A DNA stretch of 39,621 nucleotides, from contig JABDLV010000175.1 of assembly GCA_013001815.1 (NCBI GenBank), positions 1-39,621 of the forward strand. The letters are read 5' to 3'. Below the pieces are notes generated by a model that was not told the DNA's origin, ran no database searches, and was given only the letters and a program-made list of their open reading frames with translations. Positions 9,263 through 19,071 of the stretch are shown piece after piece (positions within the stretch are counted from its first letter, which is position 1; each line of letters opens with the position of its first letter). This stretch comes from Bacteroidia bacterium (GTDB lineage: Bacteria; Bacteroidota; Bacteroidia; AKYH767-A; OLB10). Position numbers and translations under genes: made by a program.

Positions 9263-10237
9263 TTATAATTCTAGAAGCTTTTGAATGATGTTTTCTACGC
9301 TCACCCCTTCTGCCTCAGCTTTATAATTTTTTACAATACGGTGTCTTAAAATAGCTTTAGCCACAGATTTTACATCTTCAATATCCGGTGAATATTTTCC
9401 GTTGAATGCTGCATTACATTTTGCACCAACCACTAAGTGCTGAGATGCACGCGGTCCGGCTCCCCAAGCTAAATAGCTATTTACTATTTCAGGAGCTAAT
9501 TCTGTGTTAGGTCTTGTCATTGCTGCTAAACGCACAGCGTACTGAAGTACATTATCAGGGATAGGTATTCTTCTAATTAAATCTTGATATTTAATGATCT
9601 CTTCACCACTTACAACCTCTTTTAAGTCAGCGGTATAATTTGATGTGGTATTTTTTACAACATTTATTTCTTCATCATAAGATGGGTAATCTAACAAAAC
9701 ATTAAACATAAAACGGTCTAACTGTGCTTCGGGTAATGGATACGTACCTTCTTGCTCAATGGGATTTTGTGTTGCTAAAACAAAAAACGGGTTTCCTAAT
9801 TCATATCTCTGACCTGCTGCTGTTACACATCTCTCTTGCATGGCCTCAAGTAATGCTGCCTGCGTTTTAGGTGGTGTTCTGTTAATCTCATCTGCAAGAA
9901 TAATATTTGAAAACAATGGACCTTTTACAAAACGAAACTGCCTGTTCTCATCTAAAATCTCAGTTCCAATAATATCCGATGGCATTAAGTCTGGCGTAAA
10001 CTGAATACGATTGTAGCTCAAACCCAATACTTGAGCAATTGTGTTCACTAACAATGTTTTTGCTAATCCAGGTACTCCAACTAAAAGACAGTGTCCTCTA
10101 CTAAAAATAGAGATAAGTGTATCTTTTACCACTTCATCTTGCCCAACAATTACTTTAGCAATTTCAGTTCTTAAATCATTATACTTTGTTACTAAGCTAT
10201 CTACAGCAGCAACGTCAGATGTTTGAGTGTTTTCCAT
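9263..10237 (-). CDS. MoxR-family AAA+ ATPase
   Basis: Walker A region LLVGVPGLAKT, Walker B IILADEINRTPPKTQAALLEAMQE, ATQNPIEQEGTYPLPEAQLDRFMF. Confidence 0.96.
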   Translation of the reverse strand: MENTQTSDVAAVDSLVTKYNDLRTEIAKVIVGQDEVVKDTLISIFSRGHCLLVGVPGLAKTLLVNTIAQVLGLSYNRIQFTPDLMPSDIIGTEILDENRQFRFVKGPLFSNIILADEINRTPPKTQAALLEAMQERCVTAAGQRYELGNPFFVLATQNPIEQEGTYPLPEAQLDRFMFNVLLDYPSYDEEINVVKNTTSNYTADLKEVVSGEEIIKYQDLIRRIPIPDNVLQYAVRLAAMTRPNTELAPEIVNSYLAWGAGPRASQHLVVGAKCNAAFNGKYSPDIEDVKSVAKAILRHRIVKNYKAEAEGVSVENIIQKLLEL

Positions 10238-10248
10238 GTAATTATTAC

Positions 10249-11598
10249 TTAATTAAACCAGTATTCTAATTCTGAACACTGCTTAAAATCATCATTAATT
10301 TCAATATATGTTGAGCGCCTTTTGCTTTGTACCCAATCTTGCATTGCTCTATTTTTCTTATCGTTTAGAGCTCCTTCTTGTATACGCTGATAATCTTCTA
10401 CGAGATTTGCTTTATGAGGTTTTGTTCTGCTTACTAATTTTAGCAACCTGTACGATGGATCTCCTGTGAGAGTAGGAATTAGAGCCGGTTTAGAGATTTC
10501 GCCAACAGATAATTTATCTAGCTGAAAGAAAACCGTAGGGTCAATTCCATCAGTTTCAAACTTGGTATTTGCCGTAGCCGGATTAACTACTTTTCCGCCA
10601 TTTATTTTGGTTTCTTCATCATCTGAAAACTTCATGGCTGCTTTAGCAAAAGTAAGTTTACCGGCATTAATCATATCTGCAATAGAATCTAATACATTAA
10701 TTGCATTTTGCTGGTCAAGCGTAGTAACTTTTGGTTTTACTAAAATATGTCTGGTATTGATTTGATTTCCCCTTCTCTCCAAAAGTTCTATCAAATGAAA
10801 TCCAAATTTTGTTTCTACTATGTCTGAAATTTCTCCCGGACTTAATTCCAAAGCTGCCGCTTCATATTCAGGAACAAGATCTCCTCTATTTGTAAAACCA
10901 ATCTCACCACTATTCTTAGCCGAACTCACATCATCAGAATACAATACAGCTATGGTTCCAAAGTCTTCACCATTTTCTAATCTCGTTTTAAAACCTCTAA
11001 GTTGCTTTTTTGCATCTTCTTTTTGCGCTTCACTAACCTCAACGTTTTTTACAATCTGCACATATTCCACTTCTGCATTCACTAAAGGCAAACTATCCGG
11101 ATGAATACCATTATAAAAACTTCTTACTTCAGAAGGAGTTACTGTAATATCACCAGAAATATTTCCTTGCATTGACTGAATTAACAATTGGTCTTTAATT
11201 AAAGATCGAAATTCATCCTTCAATTCTAAAATAGACTTGCCGTAAAATTCTTCTAACTTTTCTTCTGAACCTACTTGTCCAATAAAAAAGGCCATTCTTC
11301 TATCTAATTCGCCATCCACTCTGGCGCTAGTAACCTCTACACTATCAATACGTGCCTGATGCAACATCAATTTATCTAGTAACAATTGATCAAGAATGAA
11401 GCATTTTACATTATCATTTGCATAATTTCCCTGGGCCAAATACTGCATGTACTGAGTTTCTACGTCAGACTTCAATATAATTTCATCACCGACAGTGCTA
11501 ATAATCTCATCTATTACCTGACTTTTTTGCTGAGCAAAAACAGTAGTACTGCAAAACAACAATACTAAAAGTGCATTATTCAAAAACTTCAATTTCAT
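10249..11598 (-). CDS. SurA-like periplasmic peptidylprolyl isomerase
   Basis: Signal peptide MKLKFLNNALLVLLFCSTTVFAQ. Parvulin features SGEIGFTNRGDLVPEYEAAALELSPGEISDIVETKFGFHLIELLERRGNQINTRHILVKP. Listed ORF starts at 11613; ATG 11598 preferred. Confidence 0.9.
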   Translation of the reverse strand: MKLKFLNNALLVLLFCSTTVFAQQKSQVIDEIISTVGDEIILKSDVETQYMQYLAQGNYANDNVKCFILDQLLLDKLMLHQARIDSVEVTSARVDGELDRRMAFFIGQVGSEEKLEEFYGKSILELKDEFRSLIKDQLLIQSMQGNISGDITVTPSEVRSFYNGIHPDSLPLVNAEVEYVQIVKNVEVSEAQKEDAKKQLRGFKTRLENGEDFGTIAVLYSDDVSSAKNSGEIGFTNRGDLVPEYEAAALELSPGEISDIVETKFGFHLIELLERRGNQINTRHILVKPKVTTLDQQNAINVLDSIADMINAGKLTFAKAAMKFSDDEETKINGGKVVNPATANTKFETDGIDPTVFFQLDKLSVGEISKPALIPTLTGDPSYRLLKLVSRTKPHKANLVEDYQRIQEGALNDKKNRAMQDWVQSKRRSTYIEINDDFKQCSELEYWFN

Positions 11599-12397
11599 TT
11601 TTTTTAATCGCATTTTCTATGGCATCTAGCTCCATTTCTTTTATTAAAGTCAACTTACTCTGATTTAAGATTAAGTTTTTAATATTCTCTTTTTCAAATT
11701 CAAGTGGAGAAGTCGTTCCCTTTAATTTATAATCATTTATTCTTACAAAGAATTTGTGTAAGCTATCAGCGGTTTCAATGTACTTATTATATTTTAAATA
11801 AGACTGCGTATTGCCTGTCTTGATATTTGCCTTTTTTAACAAACCATCAGAAGGCATCCAGTCATCATCTCCAAGAATATAATCTTCACCAAATTGAAAA
11901 CAATACTCATCTAAAGCAATTCTGTCTTCATCTTTTGAAGAACGCAACCACTTTTTTACCTCATTTAATTTAGGTGCATCTTTACTCACTTTTAAATAAA
12001 ATGCCTTAACAAGGTTTTCTTTTAATTCAAAATTTTGTGGACGTTCATTATAGTACTTTTCAATTTCTTCATCTGAAATTGCCGTATCTAATTGCTGCCT
12101 AATTAACTCTTGCTCATATTTATAGACAATTAACGAGTTTCTATACTCATTTAGTTCACCGGTAACATCTTTTTGCCCTTCAGTTAAATATTGCTCCGCT
12201 TTGGCCAATACCGCCATTTGCTTAGTCCAGTTTTCAATATAATTGTTAATTATTGTGGCACTATCACCTGGTGAAGTATTTTCATTCACTACATCATGTA
12301 TATCACTTGATGTAAGTTCATAATCAAAACACTTAGCAATTACTTTTTCACTTGTTGTGGTGGTGGTGCAAGAACTAACTATGGCACAAAAAAGCAT
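11576..12397 (-). CDS. SurA-N/chaperone-like lipoprotein without a recognisable parvulin domain; true start probably upstream of 12397
   Basis: IVSSC lipobox-like motif near the N-terminus, helical SurA-like body (SDEEIEKYYNERPQNFELKENLVKAFYLKV), position between two PpiC proteins. No RHIL or parvulin core found. Confidence 0.65.
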   Translation of the reverse strand: MLFCAIVSSCTTTTTSEKVIAKCFDYELTSSDIHDVVNENTSPGDSATIINNYIENWTKQMAVLAKAEQYLTEGQKDVTGELNEYRNSLIVYKYEQELIRQQLDTAISDEEIEKYYNERPQNFELKENLVKAFYLKVSKDAPKLNEVKKWLRSSKDEDRIALDEYCFQFGEDYILGDDDWMPSDGLLKKANIKTGNTQSYLKYNKYIETADSLHKFFVRINDYKLKGTTSPLEFEKENIKNLILNQSKLTLIKEMELDAIENAIKKNEIEVFE

Positions 12398-12463
12398 TCC
12401 CCAGCCAATGGCTAGGGAAAGATTACTTTTATATTTTCGAATTAGAATTTTAGTAAGATTTAA

Positions 12464-14416
12464 TTATTGAATAATGCTTGACAAAACATCTTCATTCACT
12501 TTTACATCATATTTTCCTCTTAAATCACCTATCCATTTCTCTTCTAAATAGTTTTGATAATCTGATGTTACAATGCCTTTTGCTTCTTTCAACGTTTTTC
12601 GTTGCGAGGGAATTAATTCCTTGTAATTAATAATTACAATGGCAGATTCTTTCTTGATATCTTCAGAAACCCCAACTGTCCAAGGCTTTGAGTCAATCAA
12701 CTCATTATCTCCTTTAGAGTATTTTCCTTTCATAACAGAACAGTTAAGCTGAGAGTCTTCATTTACTTCTTTTGTAATTTCGTTTGGCTTCATTCCTTTC
12801 TTTATGAGCTTTCTCACTTTTTGGGCCATGTCTGCATCTTTACAAGTATAAATTTCAGCTTCTACCCTATTGTTCCACATGTATTGATCTTTGTTTTCAT
12901 CATAAAACGTTGCCAATCCTGCACTGTCATTCACTGCTTTAGACCATACCTTTTTATCTGTTAAATCAAATAATAAAATACCATCTCTGTACTCTTGCAT
13001 GAGAGTTCTAAACTCAGGGTATTTCGTTTCTAATTGCTTTTCTTCATAAGCCAAACATTTTTCATCAACAAAAAATTGAAAATAGTTTGCGGCCAACTCC
13101 ATGTAACCTGTTTTTAATTTACGTGATTGATTGGTACCTAAATATTCCACAAAATCGGTTTGAGAAAATTTATCAGTGCCGATGTTGAATAAGGGCTTAT
13201 TCAATCCTTCAGCTTTCTTCGTATCCCACTGCCCAGTAGTTAAAGATGAGTCTAACTTGCTAAATATTTGTTCTAACGCTTTTCTATTTAGGTTATAACT
13301 GTATTCTTTTTTGATCTGCTTTATTTTTGCTTTCTTGCTGGCATCTGCTCTACTATCTCTACTCACTAAATTTTTAAGTTCCCTTTCTTTTTCCTCAAAT
13401 GGAACGAGTGATTTTCTCTCAATTAATGAAATAATATGCCATCCAAATGATGTTTTAACAGGTTCTGAAAAATCTCCGGCATTTTTTAAGTTATAGGCTG
13501 CTCTTTCAAAATCTGCAACCATTTTACCTGTTCCAAACGGAGGTATAACTCCACCACTCTTTGATGTACCCTGGTCTTCAGAATGTGTTTTAGCCACTTC
13601 AGAAAATGGCTGACCATTTTTAAGTAAACCATAAATTTCACCAATTTTCTTTTTAGCATTTACTGCAATCTCATCATCATCAGATGTGCTGCCTTGAGTC
13701 TTAACCATAATGTGAGCAACTTTTAATTCTCCCATGGCTGCTCTTTTATCAAACACTTTTATTACATGATATCCGAAACGGGTACGTACCGGCATTGTAA
13801 CATCTCCGGCATTTGTATTATATACTGCAGATTCAAAAGGATAAACCATCATAAGTGCAGTAAAGTAACCCAAGTCACCACCATTGTTTGCAGCAGATTT
13901 ATCATCACTCAATTGTTGCGCTACTGATGAAAATTCGTCTCCTTTTAGTATTCTGTTTCTGGCATCTAATGCTCTATTATAAGCAGTCAAGGAATCTTTT
14001 GGAGGTGCATTTTCTGCTACCCTAATTAGTACGTGGCTTGCACGTATGTCTGTTTTTAATCTTTCATAAGCTTCTTTAATAAGTGCATCCGTTACATCCT
14101 GGTCATTCATATATGGTCTTGCCAATTGCTTTCTGTAACCTGCCAACTCTTTTTGAAAAGCCGGAATGGTATCCATTTTTTCATCTTCAGCCTGTTTCAC
14201 TTTTAATTTGTAATTGATATACAAATCCAAATATTCTCTAACAGACTTATCATCAAAACTTAATTCTTTTGTATTGTTTTTTTGATATACTCTTAAAAAT
14301 TCAGATTTAGAAATTTCCTGCCCCGCAATGGTTAACAAATTGTCATTTGAATCCTGTTGAGCATAAGAACTTAGTGCGAATGCAATAGCACAAAAAATTA
14401 ATAGTATTCTTTTCAT
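12464..14416 (-). CDS. PpiC/parvulin-type peptidylprolyl isomerase with two rotamase domains (SurA-like)
   Basis: IRASHVLIRVAENA...NNGGDLGYFTALMMVYPFESAVYNTNAGDVTMPVRTRFGYHVIKVFDKR and LKVAHIMVKTQG...SKSGGVIPPFGTGKMVADFERAAYNLKNAGDFSEPVKTSFGWHIISLIERK. Signal peptide MKRILLIFCAIAFALSSYAQ. Confidence 0.92.
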   Translation of the reverse strand: MKRILLIFCAIAFALSSYAQQDSNDNLLTIAGQEISKSEFLRVYQKNNTKELSFDDKSVREYLDLYINYKLKVKQAEDEKMDTIPAFQKELAGYRKQLARPYMNDQDVTDALIKEAYERLKTDIRASHVLIRVAENAPPKDSLTAYNRALDARNRILKGDEFSSVAQQLSDDKSAANNGGDLGYFTALMMVYPFESAVYNTNAGDVTMPVRTRFGYHVIKVFDKRAAMGELKVAHIMVKTQGSTSDDDEIAVNAKKKIGEIYGLLKNGQPFSEVAKTHSEDQGTSKSGGVIPPFGTGKMVADFERAAYNLKNAGDFSEPVKTSFGWHIISLIERKSLVPFEEKERELKNLVSRDSRADASKKAKIKQIKKEYSYNLNRKALEQIFSKLDSSLTTGQWDTKKAEGLNKPLFNIGTDKFSQTDFVEYLGTNQSRKLKTGYMELAANYFQFFVDEKCLAYEEKQLETKYPEFRTLMQEYRDGILLFDLTDKKVWSKAVNDSAGLATFYDENKDQYMWNNRVEAEIYTCKDADMAQKVRKLIKKGMKPNEITKEVNEDSQLNCSVMKGKYSKGDNELIDSKPWTVGVSEDIKKESAIVIINYKELIPSQRKTLKEAKGIVTSDYQNYLEEKWIGDLRGKYDVKVNEDVLSSIIQ

Positions 14417-14465
14417 AGTTTTATTAGTAATTTTTAATCACAATATTCGGGTGGTACCCGGCCTG

Positions 14466-14473
14466 CAAATTTA
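14466..14473 (-). promoter_or_regulatory. Putative -7 element TAAATTTG for the ppiC/surA/moxR operon
   Basis: Minus-strand TAAATTTG matches TAnnTTTG, about 50 nt upstream of the ATG at 14416. A TTTG lies only 15 nt further upstream, shorter than usual. Confidence 0.45.
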
Positions 14474-14489
14474 CAATTTTACAGCATTC

Positions 14490-14511
14490 AAAAAAGCCGC
14501 AAAATGGCCTT
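14490..14511 (-). terminator. Putative terminator of guaB
   Basis: Minus-strand AAGGCC-ATTTTGC-GGCTTTTTT: 6-bp stem with one wobble plus T-run, just past the guaB stop. Confidence 0.55.
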
Positions 14512-14517
14512 ATACGT

Positions 14518-15987
14518 TTATCTTGAGTAGTTTGGGGCCTCTTTGGTAATGGTAATGTTATGAGGGTGACTTTCAACTATTCCTGCCTGGGTAATTTGCA
14601 CAAATTTGGCTTTTTTAAGGGCCTCAAGGTTTTTAGCCCCGCAATAACCCATACTTGAACGTAATCCACCTACAATTTGGTATATCGTTTCTGAAAGCGA
14701 GCCCTTAAATGGCACTCTACCGACAATTCCTTCGGGCACCAATTTCTTAATATCATCTTCGGCATCTTGAAAATACCTGTCTTTTGAGCCTTCTTTCATG
14801 GCTTCAATTGAGCCCATGCCACGGTATGTTTTAAATTTTCTACCCTCATAAATTATAGTCTCACCCGGAGATTCTTCTACACCTGCAAATAATGAACCTG
14901 CCATTACGCAGTCAGCACCGGCAACAATTGCTTTAGAAATATCTCCTGTAAATCGAATACCACCATCTGCAATAACCGGAATTTTTGATGCTTTAATTGC
15001 CTGGCTTACTTCATAAACTGCTGAAAGTTGAGGAAGACCAACACCGGCCACAATTCTTGTTGTGCAAATTGAACCCGGACCAATTCCTACTTTTACCGCA
15101 GCTGCACCTGCCTTTACCAATGCCTTTGCACCTTCTGCAGTACCTACATTACCAACAATGATATCTAATTTAGAAAACTTCTTTTTTGCAGCCTTTAACG
15201 AATCGATAACCCCTTTTGAGTGACCATGCGCTGTGTCAATAATAATAGCATCTACATTAGATTTAACCAATGCGTCCATTCTCTCTAACATGTTACCGGT
15301 TACACCAACAGCAGCAGCTACTCTAAGTCTTCCGAATTTATCTCTACAAGAATTTGGATGCGAGGTAAGTTTTAAAATATCCTTATAAGTAATTAATCCA
15401 ATCAGTTTTCCATCCTTATCAACAACAGGTAATTTTTCAATTTTGTATTTGTTTAAAATACCTTCTGCCTTTTTTAAGCTGGTAGACTTATCGGTAGTTA
15501 TTAAGTTTTCTGAAGTCATTACCTCAGAAATCTTTCGCTTCATATTTTTTTCAAAACGCAAATCGCGGTTCGTTAAAATGCCAACTAGTTTATGTTTCGA
15601 ATTAACAATTGGTATACCGCCAATCTTGTTGTCGCGCATTAAATCTGTTGCTTGTCTTAGGGAGTTTGATTCATTCAAAGTAATAGGGTCTTGAATCATT
15701 CCACTTTCTGAACGCTTTACTTTTCTTACTTCACTTGCCTGCCTTTCAATGCTCATATTTTTGTGCAATACCCCAATTCCGCCTTCTCTGGCCACAGCAA
15801 TAGCCATAGCACTTTCTGTAACGGTATCCATTGCAGCAGTTGCAATAGGCACATTTAATTTGATGTTTTTTGTAAATCGGCTCGAGATATCGACATCTCT
15901 TGGCAAAACCTCTGAATATGCTGGCACAAGCAGCACATCATCATAGGTTAATTTTTGCCCTAAAAACTTTGTATCTCCTTTTGCCAT
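14518..15987 (-). CDS. guaB: Inosine-5'-monophosphate dehydrogenase
   Basis: [27 protein letters not shown], catalytic loop [20 protein letters not shown], tandem CBS region, [18 protein letters not shown]. Confidence 0.98.
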   Translation of the reverse strand: MAKGDTKFLGQKLTYDDVLLVPAYSEVLPRDVDISSRFTKNIKLNVPIATAAMDTVTESAMAIAVAREGGIGVLHKNMSIERQASEVRKVKRSESGMIQDPITLNESNSLRQATDLMRDNKIGGIPIVNSKHKLVGILTNRDLRFEKNMKRKISEVMTSENLITTDKSTSLKKAEGILNKYKIEKLPVVDKDGKLIGLITYKDILKLTSHPNSCRDKFGRLRVAAAVGVTGNMLERMDALVKSNVDAIIIDTAHGHSKGVIDSLKAAKKKFSKLDIIVGNVGTAEGAKALVKAGAAAVKVGIGPGSICTTRIVAGVGLPQLSAVYEVSQAIKASKIPVIADGGIRFTGDISKAIVAGADCVMAGSLFAGVEESPGETIIYEGRKFKTYRGMGSIEAMKEGSKDRYFQDAEDDIKKLVPEGIVGRVPFKGSLSETIYQIVGGLRSSMGYCGAKNLEALKKAKFVQITQAGIVESHPHNITITKEAPNYSR

Positions 15988-16031
15988 AGTACTTTATATA
16001 AAAAACAAATCAGGTTTGTCTGAATTGGGGC

Positions 16032-16039
16032 CAAAAGTA
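16032..16039 (-). promoter_or_regulatory. Putative -7 element TACTTTTG for guaB
   Basis: Minus-strand TACTTTTG (TAnnTTTG), about 45 nt upstream of the guaB ATG. No clear -33 TTG at ideal spacing. Confidence 0.45.
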
Positions 16040-16080
16040 CAAAATTTAAGCAGTAGAGATTGTGAAGAGACTATTAATTC

Positions 16081-17130
16081 TTATTCACCTTCGACAGGTT
16101 GCACATTGATGTACTTTCTCCATTTATTAAGAACGGCTTCAAATTCTGAAGGCAAATCTGAGGTGAAACTCATTTTTTCATTCGTTTTGGGATGGATAAA
16201 TCCTAAGGTATGGGCATGCAATGCCTGACGTGGTAATAGATTAAAACAATTATTTACAAATGCTTTGTATTTAGAAAAGCGGGTTCCTTTTAATATTCTA
16301 TTTCCTCCATAGGTTTCATCATTAAACAATGGATGTTTAATGTATTTAAAGTGAACTCGAATTTGATGTGTTCTACCGGTTTCTAATTTACATCGAACTA
16401 AAGAAACATACCCAAACCGTTCAAGCACTTCATAATGTGTTACGGCATGTTTGCCGTGCTTACCATCATTGAAAACATCCATAACTTTTCTGTCTTTCAA
16501 ATTACGTCCAACGTCACCTGTAATGGTTCCTGACGTATCTTCAAAATCTCCCCATACTAAGGCAAGATAATTTCTGTCTACTGTTTTTTCATAAAACTGT
16601 TTGGCCAAAAAAGTAATTGCCGTTTCATTTTTTGCAACAAGCAACAGGCCCGATGTATTTTTATCAATTCTGTGCACTAGTCCGGGTCTGGTAATATCTT
16701 CCGGCACAACTTTATTTTCTAACTGTGGATGCAAGTGATAACACAATGCATTAACTAAGGTGTTTCTATAATTTCCATAAGCAGGATGTACCACCATACC
16801 GGCCTGTTTATCTACTACAATGATTTCATCATCTTCATATACAATCTTAATCGGAACATTATCTGCATATAACTCAATTTCTCTTGGAGGATGAGCCAAA
16901 ACAATGGAAACCACATCACCGGGCCTTACTTTGTAATTAGATTTTACAGCTTTTTTATTTACAAGTATGCTGCCGGCAGTGGCTGCATTTTGAATTCGGT
17001 TGCGAGAAGTATTCACTAAACGACTTAATAAAAACTTGTCTATTCGTAATGGAGACTGCCCTTTATCTACATCAAATCTATGATGCTCATAAAGTTCTTC
17101 CTGTTCGCTATTTTCTACACTCTCATCCAT
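16081..17130 (-). CDS. RluD/RluA-family 23S rRNA pseudouridine synthase with S4 domain
   Basis: S4-like LRIDKFLLSRLVNTSRNRIQNAATAGSILVNKKAVKSNYKVRPGD; active-site RPGLVHRIDKNTSGLLLVAK; LETGRTHQIRVHFKYIKHPLFND. Confidence 0.95.
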   Translation of the reverse strand: MDESVENSEQEELYEHHRFDVDKGQSPLRIDKFLLSRLVNTSRNRIQNAATAGSILVNKKAVKSNYKVRPGDVVSIVLAHPPREIELYADNVPIKIVYEDDEIIVVDKQAGMVVHPAYGNYRNTLVNALCYHLHPQLENKVVPEDITRPGLVHRIDKNTSGLLLVAKNETAITFLAKQFYEKTVDRNYLALVWGDFEDTSGTITGDVGRNLKDRKVMDVFNDGKHGKHAVTHYEVLERFGYVSLVRCKLETGRTHQIRVHFKYIKHPLFNDETYGGNRILKGTRFSKYKAFVNNCFNLLPRQALHAHTLGFIHPKTNEKMSFTSDLPSEFEAVLNKWRKYINVQPVEGE

Positions 17131-17175
17131 GGACTAAATATACAGCGAATTAATAAGAAAAGCGGAAAATAGAAA

Positions 17176-19053
17176 TTAGCGAGTAATTACCAGTTTTTTG
17201 GAGGTATGCGCACCGGTTGAATCATTTCTTAATCGAACAAAATAAATTCCTGCATCTAAGCCAGAAACATCAATTTCATTTTCATCATACAAGGTTTTTA
17301 TAACCAAACCGCCCAATAAATTATATACTTCTACCAAATGTGTTTCATTCGAATTCACTTTTGCATTTATTTTAAATGATGAATGAGCAGGATTTGGATA
17401 AATTGCAAAATTGATTTCATTAAGATTATTGTTTTCTATTCCTGAATAAAGAAGTGTATCTCCAAACACCGGCCTTAACATCCATGCACCTTGCACCTGA
17501 GAAACATTCCATGTGCCTTGAGTATTAAAAAACATTTTACCATTTGCATTCATGTTTAGATCTAGGCCCAAGTTTAAATGCGCGCTTGTTATTTGTTGAA
17601 AACCAACATAAATTCTTCCACTTACAGCAAGCAGTGTATCAAACTCATAATAATGAAACCCGTTAATCACGTCTTCATATTCAGGCTTGAAATTAATTCT
17701 TTGATAAATCACACTGTCGCCACTACCACCTACTCCCAAGCTTTTCCAAACCTTCATTGTAAATCGTTCATTAGAAACATTGTCATTAATTTGACTAAAA
17801 TGAATGCTTACTCCTCTTAAGGTATCAGGTTTTAATAAATCAAACGAAACTGCCAATTCAGAAAACGCTGAACTTAAAAAGTAACCGGCTTCTGCAGTGC
17901 CATCATCATATGCATAATGATCAAAAAATTCTTGAGTGTATCTTATCGTATCATTATCTAATACTAAAATGCCTGACCCTACGTCAATATGATTTACCAT
18001 TTGAAAAGAAGCACTATCCCCAGGCTGCGTAATTGGAAACGCAAATGGAGTAAGTGTAAAATCGTAGGTTAAATCTTCAAGTGGGTTAATATTATTTGCA
18101 CCAACAGCATTATTGAATAATTGTGTTCCCAATTCGTCATATATATTATCAACCTTGGCGTTTACAAGTTTTAATGCATCTACATTATTTCTTATGCGAA
18201 GCGAAACTGTATCAACAACAATACTATCTTGATTAGGAGCCAATGCCTGATAGTGAGAATATGGAATTGAAGTAAATCCTTTTAAAAGTGTTTTAACTTT
18301 TTCAACGTAACATATATCATCAATTACTGTGTCTTGAGCTAGAAATATGTTTCTTTTTAATCTGACGAAATCTATATGCCAATGATCTAAGTTTCCTGAC
18401 AGGTTACCGACATTTGCAAACCGAAATTGAAAACCATTTTTATAATAAGCTGTATCAACTATAGTTATTTTGTACTTTTCGAAATCGGTTTCAAAATCTC
18501 CCTTCATTCCCCATTGCCACGTCCAACTGCTATCATCCGGGTTAAAGAACTCTACATATAAAGAGTCACCTGTATCTGGTGCTTCGCCCAAACCGCCTTG
18601 TTGCACAAAAAATGTTAAGAAAATACTGTCTGATGGCAAATACAAATTACTGTTATCATCCTCAAACAAATTGATGGGTTGTGAAGTAAGATAATCTGCA
18701 AGACCCGCCACACCAGAACCTGAAGTATTGTATGCGTTTCCGTTTTTATCTAAACCATCAAACGTTGCTACACCAATGCTAATTGGGTCAATTGGAAAGT
18801 CACTATTTATGTACACATTGCTATCGCACCAAATTGCTTGGTTGGGATAAATTGATTCAAACGAAAAATCATCTACTAAAGGCAATACCAATGTGTCGGT
18901 AAATGCAGAAATCTTTTGAGTAGAATGAGCAATTGATTTTGAAGCTGTATTTAAAACTGCATTATTTTTTAATGGAATAATGTTTTCTTGAGCAGCTATC
19001 TGAGTGCTATATAATAAAAGAGCAAATAGAAGTTTCAGGTAATTATATTTCAT
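17176..19053 (-). CDS. Secreted protein with T9SS type A C-terminal sorting domain
   Basis: Signal peptide MKYNYLKLLFALLLYSTQIAAQ. C-terminal IYPNPAHSSFKINAKVNSNETHLVEVYNLLGGLVIKTL...DAGIYFVRLRNDSTGAHTSKKLVITR. Confidence 0.88.
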   Translation of the reverse strand: MKYNYLKLLFALLLYSTQIAAQENIIPLKNNAVLNTASKSIAHSTQKISAFTDTLVLPLVDDFSFESIYPNQAIWCDSNVYINSDFPIDPISIGVATFDGLDKNGNAYNTSGSGVAGLADYLTSQPINLFEDDNSNLYLPSDSIFLTFFVQQGGLGEAPDTGDSLYVEFFNPDDSSWTWQWGMKGDFETDFEKYKITIVDTAYYKNGFQFRFANVGNLSGNLDHWHIDFVRLKRNIFLAQDTVIDDICYVEKVKTLLKGFTSIPYSHYQALAPNQDSIVVDTVSLRIRNNVDALKLVNAKVDNIYDELGTQLFNNAVGANNINPLEDLTYDFTLTPFAFPITQPGDSASFQMVNHIDVGSGILVLDNDTIRYTQEFFDHYAYDDGTAEAGYFLSSAFSELAVSFDLLKPDTLRGVSIHFSQINDNVSNERFTMKVWKSLGVGGSGDSVIYQRINFKPEYEDVINGFHYYEFDTLLAVSGRIYVGFQQITSAHLNLGLDLNMNANGKMFFNTQGTWNVSQVQGAWMLRPVFGDTLLYSGIENNNLNEINFAIYPNPAHSSFKINAKVNSNETHLVEVYNLLGGLVIKTLYDENEIDVSGLDAGIYFVRLRNDSTGAHTSKKLVITR

Positions 19054-19071
19054 TCAATTATGATTCAATTC

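Noticed and set aside
10820-11104. 94-aa plus-strand ORF in the surA-like gene
   Set aside because: Shadow ORF antisense to the parvulin domain.
17578-17820. 80-aa plus-strand ORF
   Set aside because: Antisense to the T9SS protein; no motif.
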